DNA of 13,818 bases from an uncultured Bacteroidota bacterium (GTDB taxonomy: Bacteria; Bacteroidota; Bacteroidia; UKL13-3), in assembly GCA_903907885.1 (NCBI GenBank), contig CAIVPY010000238.1, forward strand, positions 1 to 13,818, read 5' to 3'. This document shows positions 6,489 to 13,818 of the stretch, in pieces. The notes under the pieces are model-generated. The model saw nothing but the letters and a program-made list of their open reading frames with translations, ran no database searches and had not been told where the DNA came from. The position numbers and the translations under genes are program-made. Positions within the stretch are counted from its first letter, which is position 1, and every line of letters begins with the position of its first letter.

Positions 6489-8318
6489 ATGCAAAAACAG
6501 AATACTTGGTTTATTATAGATTTTGATAGCACATTTACGCAAGTAGAAGCCATAGAAGAATTGGCTGCCATTAGCTTAAAAAATGATCCTGACAAAGAAG
6601 ATATCATTGAAAAAATAAAACAGCTAACAGATATGGCAATGGAAGGTAAGATGCCTTTCAACAACTCTTTGAAAGCTAGGATTGCATTGCTATCAGCAAA
6701 GAAATATCATATCAATATGTTGGTTAACAAATTGCGAAAAAAGGTCTCAGTGTCTTTTGCTCGCAACAAATCTTTTTTTAAAACCTATGAAGGGCGTGTG
6801 CTTATTGTTTCTGGTGGTTTTAAAGAATTTATTGAACCCGTTGTAAAATCTTTTAATATCTCAGCAGATTGTGTGTATGCCAATACTTTCACCTACGATA
6901 AAAAAAACAATATCATAGGTGCTGATGAAAATAACTTCTTAGCTCAAGAACAGGGTAAAGTTAAATTGATTAAACAACTTAAATTAAAAGGCGATGTATT
7001 TGTGATAGGTGATGGATTTACCGATTATCAAATTAAAGAAGCTGGGTTATGTAAACAGTTTTTTGCCTTTACCGAAAACATTAGAAGAAAAAGTGTTATC
7101 GAAAAAGCAGATTTAATTGCACCTAGTTTAGACGAAATTTTGTTCAGTCAAAATTTGCCTATGGCTTTATCTTATCCAAAAAGCAGAATAAAAGCTGTGT
7201 TAATAGGAGAAGGAACTTTCTTAGCCGAAAGTTATCTTAAAAGTGAGGGTTATCAAATTGAAAAACTTCCAGCCAAAAGCAATAAAATAGGCACCTCAAT
7301 TCGTAATGCATCATTGGCACTTATTGTGCCTAGCATTCAAATTTCTGATAAGGATTTGACTGAATCCAAATTGGTTACCCTTTCGGTTTGGGGAGAAGAT
7401 AAGGCAACATTCAATGAGGAATTGGCTACCAAAAAAGGAATTGCCATATTCAACTCACCCTTTGCCAATACCAGAAACATTGCAGAACTAGCCTTGCATG
7501 CCATATTCAGTTTTAGTAAAAACACAAATGCCAAAAACGGTTTAGGCTTTGAATTGATTGGTAAAAAATTGGGCATAGTGGGATATGAAAACAGCGGCTC
7601 TCTCCTATCTGTTCTAGCGCAGAATTTGGGAATGGAAGTAACTTATTATGATGAAAAAGACAGGGCCTCAATGGGAAATGTGAGCCCTGCAAAAAACTTG
7701 TTAGAGCTTTTGAAACGTAGCGATTTTGTGGTTGTATGCCCTTCTCAAACTAGCAACAACAAATCACTGTTAGGTCAAAAAGAATTGAATCAAATAAACC
7801 CAAAAGCCTACTTGGTTCATTTGGCCTCTGAGGAATCAATAGATTTAATTGCAACTGAAAAACTATTAATTCAAAATAAATTGGGTGGCTTTTATATCGA
7901 TTGCCTACATGAGGAAACTTACAAAAAGACAAGCAAGTTTAAAAACACCTTATCTACTTTACAAAACAGAAATAAAACAAGCGAAACACAAGAAAACATT
8001 GCCAAGTTTATCAGTCAGAAAATGATTGAGTATATGAACACAGGTAATACCAGTTCAAGTGTGAACATACCCAATATTCAATTACCCGAGCTACAAAACT
8101 CACATAGGTTTATTCATATCCACCATAACAAATCGGGTATTTTAGCGAAGATAAACAGCATTTTGGGTAAACATAAAATCAATATCACGGGTCAATATTT
8201 AAAAACAAATGATAGTATTGGTTATGTGATAACGGATGTGGCCAAACAATACGATAAAGAAGTGATTGAGGAACTTAAGGCTATTTCGGAAACCATCCGT
8301 TTTAGGGTATTGTATTAA
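6489..8318 (+). CDS. phosphoserine phosphatase fused to a degenerate phosphoglycerate dehydrogenase and ACT domain
   Basis: This 609-residue fusion belongs to serine synthesis. Residues 1-220 are a SerB-type HAD phosphatase with a full catalytic set: D11 and D13 (DFDST), E20, R64 (SLKAR), S108-G109-G110, a motif III lysine near 157, and GDGFTD (174-179). Residues about 233-520 align end to end with SerA, including FNSPFANTRNIAEL (321-334) and KKLGIVGY (359-366). The active site there is eroded. GxGxxG reads GYENSG (E367), the catalytic Arg of SRG is S447, the catalytic His of TPHIGGS is Q492, and the LRSRT loop reads VPS (280-282). Only the Glu (E476) remains. Residues 540-609 are an ACT domain keeping the serine ligands H545, N547 and N565. 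Phosphatase activity regulated by serine is likely; dehydrogenase activity is doubtful. The stop overlaps the murB stop. Confidence 0.9.
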   Translation: MQKQNTWFIIDFDSTFTQVEAIEELAAISLKNDPDKEDIIEKIKQLTDMAMEGKMPFNNSLKARIALLSAKKYHINMLVNKLRKKVSVSFARNKSFFKTYEGRVLIVSGGFKEFIEPVVKSFNISADCVYANTFTYDKKNNIIGADENNFLAQEQGKVKLIKQLKLKGDVFVIGDGFTDYQIKEAGLCKQFFAFTENIRRKSVIEKADLIAPSLDEILFSQNLPMALSYPKSRIKAVLIGEGTFLAESYLKSEGYQIEKLPAKSNKIGTSIRNASLALIVPSIQISDKDLTESKLVTLSVWGEDKATFNEELATKKGIAIFNSPFANTRNIAELALHAIFSFSKNTNAKNGLGFELIGKKLGIVGYENSGSLLSVLAQNLGMEVTYYDEKDRASMGNVSPAKNLLELLKRSDFVVVCPSQTSNNKSLLGQKELNQINPKAYLVHLASEESIDLIATEKLLIQNKLGGFYIDCLHEETYKKTSKFKNTLSTLQNRNKTSETQENIAKFISQKMIEYMNTGNTSSSVNIPNIQLPELQNSHRFIHIHHNKSGILAKINSILGKHKINITGQYLKTNDSIGYVITDVAKQYDKEVIEELKAISETIRFRVLY

Positions 8319-9331
8319 ACTATATTCACCTCAGGGTTGATATGAATACCAAATTTGAGGTAAACTGATTCCTTAATGGCCATAGCCAAATCCCATATTT
8401 CTTGGCCTGTGGCATTTCCATAATTCACCAAAACCAAGGCTTGGTTTTTATGCGAGCCTGTATTACCCACTACTTTGCCTTTCCATCCGCATTGCTCAAT
8501 TAGCCATCCTGCTGCCACTTTGGTCATGTTGGTGCTAGTTGGGTATCCAACTACTTCAGGGTGTTTTAGTTTTAAATCATCAAACACTTCATTGGATATT
8601 TCGGGGTTCTTGAAGAAACTACCGGCATTACCCAACTCTTTTGGATTGGGCAATTTAGATTTGCGAATTTCAATTACCGCATTGCTAATATCTTTTATAC
8701 TTGGGGCTGATATTCTTTTTGTATCAAGGGTTTGCTTGATGGCACCATAGCTGGTGTTTAACCTCGGGTTTTTATTCAACTTAAAAACCACACTGTATAT
8801 GATATATTTATTCTTAGCTTCGTTTTTGAAAATGCTTTCGCGGTAACCAAACTTACACTCAGCATTGGTGAATTTTACTAAATTTCCAGTAGCAATTTCG
8901 ATGGCAAATAAATGATCGCAGGTGTCTTTGATTTCAGCACCATAAGCACCAATATTTTGCATAGGCGCAGCACCCACACATCCAGGAATTAGTGAAAGAT
9001 TTTCTACCCCAGCATAATTATGGTCAACGGCAAACATCACAAAGTCGTGCCAAGCCTCACCTGCCATGGCTTTCACCCAAATATGGTTTTCATCTTCTTT
9101 GGTAATATCCAAACCTTTCAACTCGATTTTGATAACCATGCCCTCAAAATTGGAAGTTAATAATAGATTACTTCCACCTCCTACTACTAAAAATTTGCGT
9201 TCGGATAAAGAAAAACTTCTACATAAAACCTGAATTTCTTCAGCTGTTTTCACTTCTACAAATTGCGCAGCATTCACATCTATACCAAAGGTATTGTAAG
9301 GCTTGAGCGATTTGTTTTGATAAATTATCAT
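8315..9331 (-). CDS. murB: UDP-N-acetylenolpyruvoylglucosamine reductase
   Basis: MurB reduces UDP-GlcNAc-enolpyruvate to UDP-MurNAc with NADPH and bound FAD, the second committed step of peptidoglycan synthesis. At 338 residues it matches the type I (E. coli-like) length. The FAD domain shows LVVGGGSNLLL (48-58) and NLSLIPGCVGAAPMQNIGAYG (111-131). The catalytic residues are in place: R164 in GYRESIFK, S238 in NAGSFFKNP and E334 in NPEVNIV at the C-terminus. The type I substrate loop around SYGAIK (194-199) is present. The ATG at 9331 gives the usual N-terminus and has AAGAAAG directly before it. It converges with the SerB fusion gene, and the two stops share the bases TTAA at 8315-8318. It is divergent from the PIG-L gene. 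Confidence 0.97.
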   Translation of the reverse strand: MIIYQNKSLKPYNTFGIDVNAAQFVEVKTAEEIQVLCRSFSLSERKFLVVGGGSNLLLTSNFEGMVIKIELKGLDITKEDENHIWVKAMAGEAWHDFVMFAVDHNYAGVENLSLIPGCVGAAPMQNIGAYGAEIKDTCDHLFAIEIATGNLVKFTNAECKFGYRESIFKNEAKNKYIIYSVVFKLNKNPRLNTSYGAIKQTLDTKRISAPSIKDISNAVIEIRKSKLPNPKELGNAGSFFKNPEISNEVFDDLKLKHPEVVGYPTSTNMTKVAAGWLIEQCGWKGKVVGNTGSHKNQALVLVNYGNATGQEIWDLAMAIKESVYLKFGIHINPEVNIV

Positions 9332-9433
9332 CTTTCTTGGTCGGACAAATAAACAAAAGGTTTTTATAAATGTTTAATTTTTTTCAAGTATTATTTAAAA
9401 TCATATAAGTGATAAAGTGATTGAAAGCAAAGC

Positions 9434-9464
9434 TTTGGCTATAAACTAAAAACAAATATTTTTA
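9434..9464 (+). promoter_or_regulatory. candidate Bacteroidota promoter for the PIG-L gene
   Basis: TTTG (9434-9437) is followed after exactly 19 bases by TATTTTTA (9457-9464), one mismatch from TANNTTTG. The -33 element lies within a near-palindrome, AGCAAAGCTTTGGCT (9426-9440). The ATG begins only four bases after the -7 box, so the message would be leaderless or nearly so. Confidence 0.4.
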
Positions 9465-9468
9465 CACC

Positions 9469-11862
9469 ATGAAGAAACTCATTTATTTACTGATATTTAT
9501 TCTTGCTTCTGCAAACATACTATTTGCCCAAGCACCACGCAGCTATACCTCTTCCGAAATATTATTACAGATAAAAAAACTCAATACCGTTGGCTCGGTG
9601 CTATACATAGCAGCTCATCCCGATGATGAGAACACACAGCTTATAGCTTACTTAGCCAACGAAAAATGTCTTCGTACTGGCTATTTAAGTTTGACTCGTG
9701 GCGATGGTGGGCAAAATTTAATTGGGTCGGAAAAAGGAGTTGAGTTGGGAGTAATTCGCACACAAGAACTGTTGGCAGCACGCAGAATTGATGGTGGCGA
9801 GCAGTTTTTTACACGTGCCTACGATTTTGGTTTTAGCAAATCGCCTAAAGAAACTTTTAGCAAATGGAACAAAGATTCTTTGCTATCGGATGTGGTGTGG
9901 GTGATTCGTAATTTCAGACCGGATATTATCATTACACGTTTTGCAACCGATGGAAGTGGAGGGCATGGACATCATACTGCATCTGCCATTCTAGCTGAGG
10001 AGGCTTTTGATGCAGCTGCTGACCCTACTCGTTTTCCTGAGCAATTGAAATATGTGGATGTGTGGCAAACACACAGGATGTTTTATAACAGTGCAGCTCG
10101 TTTCTTAAATGTGAATGCCGATTTGAGAGGTTTAATAAAATTAGATGTGGGTGGCTACAATCCCTTATTAGGCAAAAGCTATGGCGAGATAGCTGCCGAA
10201 AGCCGCAGCATGCACAAAAGCCAAGGCATGGGCACTGCAGCACAACGTGGCGAATACTTTGAATACTTTAAACCTTTGAAAGGCGATACCACTGGCTTGA
10301 AAGATATTTTTGAGAGAATGGATTTTAGTTGGAAACGAGTGAAGGGTGGCGAAAAAATTGGAAAAATGATTGATAAGATTATTAAAGAATATAAGTTTGA
10401 TAGACCTTTTCCTTCGGCTGAAAATATAGATTCATTGGTTGTGTTCTTTATTAATAATCCTTACATCTATTATAGAATTTTATTTGCCGAAATATTATTT
10501 TCTTTGGGGGGCGACTATGCTGAAACTATAACGCAACATTATAATTATTGTCAAAACGAAAATATAAAAGCTGTTTTCAATCAATGTCAGAGAATAAAAA
10601 AAATCTACAAAACAGACACTGTTAAATTTTCTTTCAAACAAATAACGCAACCTTATTGGCTGCAACATGGTATTAGAAATAATTTTTATGTTATTGATGA
10701 TAAAATAAACCTCCTAAAGAATAATCTGTGTTTATCGTTATCACAAGCAATGATAAATAAAGAAACACAAACACCTCAATACAAATGGGTTGACCCAGAA
10801 AAAGGGGAGCTATACAGACCCTTGGTTATTACTCCACCTATAATGCTAAACCTAGAGCAAAAAAGTATTGTGTTTGCTGATAACAAATCTAAAGAAATAA
10901 AAGTAATCGTTAAAGCCGGTAGAGATAGTATTCAAACCAAAGTAAAAGCTAATTTACCTCTGGGTTGGTCGATGCAGCCTACATTTGCAAATATTAGTTT
11001 AGCTAAAAAAGGCGAGGAACAAATAGTAACTTTTAATATCAATCCAAGCACTGTCACTTCGAGCGGAGTCGAGAAGTCTATCATCAAATTCATTGCTGAA
11101 GTTGATGGCGTTGAATACAGCCAAGGCATCAAAGAAATCAAATACGACCATATTCCTATTCAAACTTTGTTTCCTGAAGCGGAAGCTAAATTGGTTCGAT
11201 TGGATATCAGCAAAAAGCTAAAACGCATTGGTTATATTCCTGGTGCAGGAGATGAGGTGCAAGCTTGTTTAAGTCAATTGGGTTATGAAGTAATTACCAT
11301 TACGGATGATATGCTAACCAAAGAAAATCTATCTCAGTTTGATGCTATTATCACAGGTGTTAGGGCATATAACGTAAATGAAAAACTTTCTTCCACCTTT
11401 CAATCAAAACTTATGGATTATGTGAGCAATGGGGGCAACCTGATTGTTCAGTACAATACCAATACAGATTATCTTGATTGTAATAATGTATATGGACATT
11501 GTATTGCCCCATATTTTTTCACAATTACCCGTAACAGGGTTACAGATGAAAATGCTGTTGTAAACTTTGAATTGCCTAATCACCCTGTTTTAAATACACC
11601 CAATAAAATCACATCTGTTGATTTTGAAGGATGGGTTCAAGAACGCTGCACATATACAGCAGGTGATGTGGATACCAGTAAATACGAAATGCCGCTCAGC
11701 ATGGCCGACCCTGATGAGAAAGCAAACAAAGGCAGTTTGATAATTGCCAAACATGGCAAAGGGAATTTTATTTATACCGGCTTAGCATTCTTTAGGGAAT
11801 TGCCTGCTGGTGTTCCTGGTGCATATCGTTTGTTGGTTAATATGATTGAACTAGGAAAATAA
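9469..11862 (+). CDS. secreted PIG-L-family deacetylase-like protein with C-terminal GATase-like domain
   Basis: This is a predicted exported zinc hydrolase of 797 residues. The signal peptide is 1-21, ending FAQ. Residues about 43-270 form a PIG-L/LmbE domain with AAHPDDE (48-54; H50 and D53 as zinc ligands, D52 as likely base) and GHGHHTAS (165-172; H169 as third ligand). TRGDGGQN and the family block SYGEIAAESRSMHKSQGMG are also present. Members of the superfamily remove N-acetyl groups from GlcNAc-containing glycans or lipids; the substrate here is unknown. A helical stretch (about 280-400) leads to PYWL and DPEKGELYRPL (442-452), then a beta-rich domain resembling NEW3/NPCBM-associated folds (about 455-560). 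A class I glutamine amidotransferase-like domain (about 575-797) follows, apparently without the catalytic triad. No T9SS sorting domain is present. A dispersed-repeat-like stretch lies inside the reading frame at 11053-11079. Confidence 0.88.
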   Translation: MKKLIYLLIFILASANILFAQAPRSYTSSEILLQIKKLNTVGSVLYIAAHPDDENTQLIAYLANEKCLRTGYLSLTRGDGGQNLIGSEKGVELGVIRTQELLAARRIDGGEQFFTRAYDFGFSKSPKETFSKWNKDSLLSDVVWVIRNFRPDIIITRFATDGSGGHGHHTASAILAEEAFDAAADPTRFPEQLKYVDVWQTHRMFYNSAARFLNVNADLRGLIKLDVGGYNPLLGKSYGEIAAESRSMHKSQGMGTAAQRGEYFEYFKPLKGDTTGLKDIFERMDFSWKRVKGGEKIGKMIDKIIKEYKFDRPFPSAENIDSLVVFFINNPYIYYRILFAEILFSLGGDYAETITQHYNYCQNENIKAVFNQCQRIKKIYKTDTVKFSFKQITQPYWLQHGIRNNFYVIDDKINLLKNNLCLSLSQAMINKETQTPQYKWVDPEKGELYRPLVITPPIMLNLEQKSIVFADNKSKEIKVIVKAGRDSIQTKVKANLPLGWSMQPTFANISLAKKGEEQIVTFNINPSTVTSSGVEKSIIKFIAEVDGVEYSQGIKEIKYDHIPIQTLFPEAEAKLVRLDISKKLKRIGYIPGAGDEVQACLSQLGYEVITITDDMLTKENLSQFDAIITGVRAYNVNEKLSSTFQSKLMDYVSNGGNLIVQYNTNTDYLDCNNVYGHCIAPYFFTITRNRVTDENAVVNFELPNHPVLNTPNKITSVDFEGWVQERCTYTAGDVDTSKYEMPLSMADPDEKANKGSLIIAKHGKGNFIYTGLAFFRELPAGVPGAYRLLVNMIELGK
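11053..11079. repeat. dispersed-repeat-like palindromic sequence inside a coding region
   Basis: The 27 bases begin GTCACTTCGAGCGGAGTC and end GAGAAGTCT. ACTTCGA and TCGAGAAGT form an imperfect inverted pair. I recall this sequence as a recurrent, mostly intergenic repeat in Bacteroidota genomes. Here it is in frame and encodes VTSSGVEKS (529-537) of the PIG-L protein, with GC-rich codons (TCG AGC GGA GTC GAG) unlike the AT-rich surroundings. Confidence 0.6.
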
Positions 11863-11864
11863 AA

Positions 11865-11911
11865 ATCAAACAAAAGGGTATTGAAAAAAATTCAATACCC
11901 TTTTGTTTGAT
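11865..11911. terminator. bidirectional terminator between convergent genes
   Basis: A 21-base arm (11865-11885) pairs perfectly with 11891-11911 around an AAAAA loop. It lies three bases after the PIG-L stop and 16 bases beyond the stop of the leftward T9SS gene. On the minus strand the stem is followed by TTTTTATTTT, a good U tract. On the plus strand the 3' arm itself is T-rich (CCCTTTTGTTTGAT). It can serve both genes, with the stronger tail for the leftward transcript. Confidence 0.9.
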
Positions 11912-11927
11912 ATAGAAAGGCTAAAAA

Positions 11928-13818
11928 TTATCGCATCAAAATTACTTTTATGGCATTTGAAACTGTTCCTTGTTTTTGGCTTACAGCATTGATGAAATAA
12001 CTTCCATTATCCAAAATACCTAAGTCAATAACACCATCAACTAAACCATTATTCATCGATCCTAAATTATACACATATACTTCTTTGCCCGAAATGTCAA
12101 ATACATGAAGACTTATATTATCGTTTTCGGGAAGTGAAATTTTGATGTTATAACGACCAGAGGTTGGATTAGGGAATCCATTAAAAATCATCAATTGGTC
12201 AATAGGTTCGCTAGTCTTGCCTAACTTCATTACGCCTACATTGCCCGTTGAATCGAGTGCCAATGTGCCGCTCGATAATACAGAACCCGAGTTGTCGTAG
12301 CAACTAAATAATAGTTCTTTTGGTAAAGCATTCGCAAAGAATATTTGAAACACACCTGATGAATCGTTTGATAGTATTTCTAATGGACTACTTAGTTCAA
12401 GTAATGCATTATGACGAGCATGAGAAGTCATACTGAATTTTAGAAATTTACTTCTTTCCTTTTCATTGTACATTTCAGCACCAGTCAGTCCAGCTATTTC
12501 AGCACTAAAAACAGAGTCCATAATGCTAACTGTAATATATTTTAATTTGTAAGGATATGAGCCTGCTCTGTTTTTACTTGGCCCACTTATTTTAAATGTG
12601 TAAGCAAACAATTTGTTATAAGGATTAGCTCCTTTTTTGATGGTATAATCTGCATATTTTAATTCTGTTACGCCAATTACTGTTGGAGACCAAATAGCAT
12701 TACAAGTATCGCCATTGCAATGCACTACTGTAATTCTAATATAACCTGAAAATGCAGGACTGTTAGGAAAGTACATTTGCATGTTTGTGTTTGAACCATA
12801 ATTTACAAGCGATGGGAAACTTGTAATAGTTGAATTTGGCGTACTTATGTTTGTGAAAGGGGTAACAAAATATCCATTGGTGAAAAAGTTTGGCTCAACA
12901 ATGTTTGAAGTATTATATTTAGTAAATTTGATACTACAGATAGGACTTGCTGGCATTGATAGATTTGAGATATTGATGTTGAAATAATTTAATAATGCAT
13001 TTGGGCAAGTACATAATTGCACTTTTATTGAATCGCATAAACCATGCGGAGCTCTAGGGCAACCCTTTACAAAAACAGTATAAGTGCAACTATCTCCAGT
13101 TGCATATTTAACAGTGTAGGTAACGGTCATACTACCAGTTGATGTTGTACTTTGCAAAGCCGTATTAAACAATTGCATATTGGCACATGCAGGTGTAAAA
13201 TTAACAGTACCCGATACAGAACCACTTGGCACAGTTGAACCTCCTGGGCAATTAGTTGTATAGCCTTGCATTACACCTCCTATTACCGAATATTTAACAG
13301 CAACAACATTAGGTCCACCAGCTATATTTCTTATAATACCCGCTCTACAACAATTTGAATCTTGTACATCTAATTTAAAATAATTGCAAATTGTAGCGCA
13401 TGTGTCAGTAACATTAATTACCAATGTGTCTTTGCACTCATTTAAGGAATAAATTAATATGTGATTGCCTGCTACTGATGAACTAAACATATTTCCAGTA
13501 ATTGTATTGCTACCCTCAGTCCAAATTCCACCAGATGGATTTCCAATAAGAGTATCTTTCTTATTTGTACAAATAGTGGTATCCATTCCTGCAAATGGCT
13601 TAGCTCTGACAATTACTAAAACTGTATCCTTACATCCTGCTGAGGTATATATGAGTGTATGTGTTCCTAGCGATGTACCAGTATATGTATTTATATTGCC
13701 TACATTCACTCCATCAAATGTCCAATAGCTTTGAATGGCTGCATTGCTGTTGAAAGGAATGGAAATGGTTGTGTTGGCACATATGGTAGTATCATTTCCT
13801 GCATTCGGTTTGGCTACC
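11928..13818 (-). CDS. large T9SS-secreted repeat protein (5' end beyond window)
   Basis: The frame stays open from the stop at 11928 to the right edge, so the start lies outside; a GTG at 13709 is internal. The visible 629 residues begin with a repeat unit containing AKPNAGNDTTICANTT (from about 13814). A second unit, AKPFAGMDTTICTNKK, starts 210 bases (70 residues) further on, and both close with GCKDTVLVIV or ECKDTLVINV. Such AGxDTTIC units are common in gliding-motility- and adhesin-like surface proteins of Bacteroidota. The middle is rich in Cys, Ser, Thr and Asn, with no catalytic motif recognised. The last roughly 85 residues are a T9SS type A sorting domain: NGFPNPTSGRYNI, then LHVFDISGKEV and IDLGILDNGSYFINAV, ending in ILMR. 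It is probably exported and attached to the cell surface. The gene ends at the shared bidirectional terminator. Confidence 0.88.
   Translation of the reverse strand, partial: VAKPNAGNDTTICANTTISIPFNSNAAIQSYWTFDGVNVGNINTYTGTSLGTHTLIYTSAGCKDTVLVIVRAKPFAGMDTTICTNKKDTLIGNPSGGIWTEGSNTITGNMFSSSVAGNHILIYSLNECKDTLVINVTDTCATICNYFKLDVQDSNCCRAGIIRNIAGGPNVVAVKYSVIGGVMQGYTTNCPGGSTVPSGSVSGTVNFTPACANMQLFNTALQSTTSTGSMTVTYTVKYATGDSCTYTVFVKGCPRAPHGLCDSIKVQLCTCPNALLNYFNINISNLSMPASPICSIKFTKYNTSNIVEPNFFTNGYFVTPFTNISTPNSTITSFPSLVNYGSNTNMQMYFPNSPAFSGYIRITVVHCNGDTCNAIWSPTVIGVTELKYADYTIKKGANPYNKLFAYTFKISGPSKNRAGSYPYKLKYITVSIMDSVFSAEIAGLTGAEMYNEKERSKFLKFSMTSHARHNALLELSSPLEILSNDSSGVFQIFFANALPKELLFSCYDNSGSVLSSGTLALDSTGNVGVMKLGKTSEPIDQLMIFNGFPNPTSGRYNIKISLPENDNISLHVFDISGKEVYVYNLGSMNNGLVDGVIDLGILDNGSYFINAVSQKQGTVSNAIKVILMR

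Noticed and set aside
13707..13709. GTG as the start of the right-edge T9SS gene
   Set aside because: The frame stays open to the window end and the upstream residues form a matching repeat unit, so this GTG is internal.
13465..13728. Open frame on the plus strand inside the T9SS repeat gene
   Set aside because: It runs against the clear repeat and sorting-domain frame and has no motif of its own.
1..13818. CRISPR array, tRNA or rRNA
   Set aside because: No regularly spaced direct repeats, cloverleaf-like segments or conserved rRNA stretches were found on either strand by reading.

Overview
The window is low-GC and reads as a chromosomal segment of a Bacteroidota bacterium. The evidence is two proteins with type IX secretion (T9SS) C-terminal sorting domains, a BT_3928-type DoxX protein next to a DUF1599 protein, signal peptides ending in xxAQ, an absence of clear Shine-Dalgarno sites, and promoter-like sequences resembling the Bacteroidota TTTG-N19-TANNTTTG form. 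No phage, transposase, CRISPR, tRNA or rRNA was seen, and no gene-free stretch exceeds about 250 bases.

Layout. Positions 1-236 (-) hold an HU DNA-binding protein cut by the window edge, with a promoter candidate behind it. Positions 407-2585 (-) hold a tight three-gene operon, transcribed DUF1599 protein -> DoxX/thioredoxin-like membrane protein -> shikimate kinase. A 208-base divergent spacer (2586-2793), largely filled by a composite palindromic element, separates it from folP (+). Next on the + strand come a five-LysM peptidoglycan glucosaminidase, a small T9SS-exported protein with a Calx-beta-like domain, a terminator hairpin, and a 609-residue SerB-SerA-ACT fusion. That fusion ends on the same TTAA that ends murB (-). 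A divergent spacer then leads to a secreted 797-residue PIG-L deacetylase-like protein (+). A long, perfectly paired bidirectional terminator separates it from a large cysteine-rich T9SS cargo protein (-) that runs off the right edge.

How the genes relate. The content is mostly housekeeping: aromatic amino acid synthesis (aroK), folate (folP), serine (SerB fusion), peptidoglycan precursor synthesis (murB) and cell-wall remodelling (LysM glucosaminidase), plus surface or secreted proteins. The most interesting item is the serine fusion. Its phosphatase domain and serine-binding ACT domain keep their key residues, while the phosphoglycerate dehydrogenase domain between them has lost its catalytic Arg and His, a glycine of the NAD-binding motif and the substrate-loop arginines. 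This suggests a serine-sensing phosphatase built on a dead dehydrogenase scaffold. Two different palindromic repeats of dispersed-element type are also present, one of them lying in frame inside the PIG-L gene.
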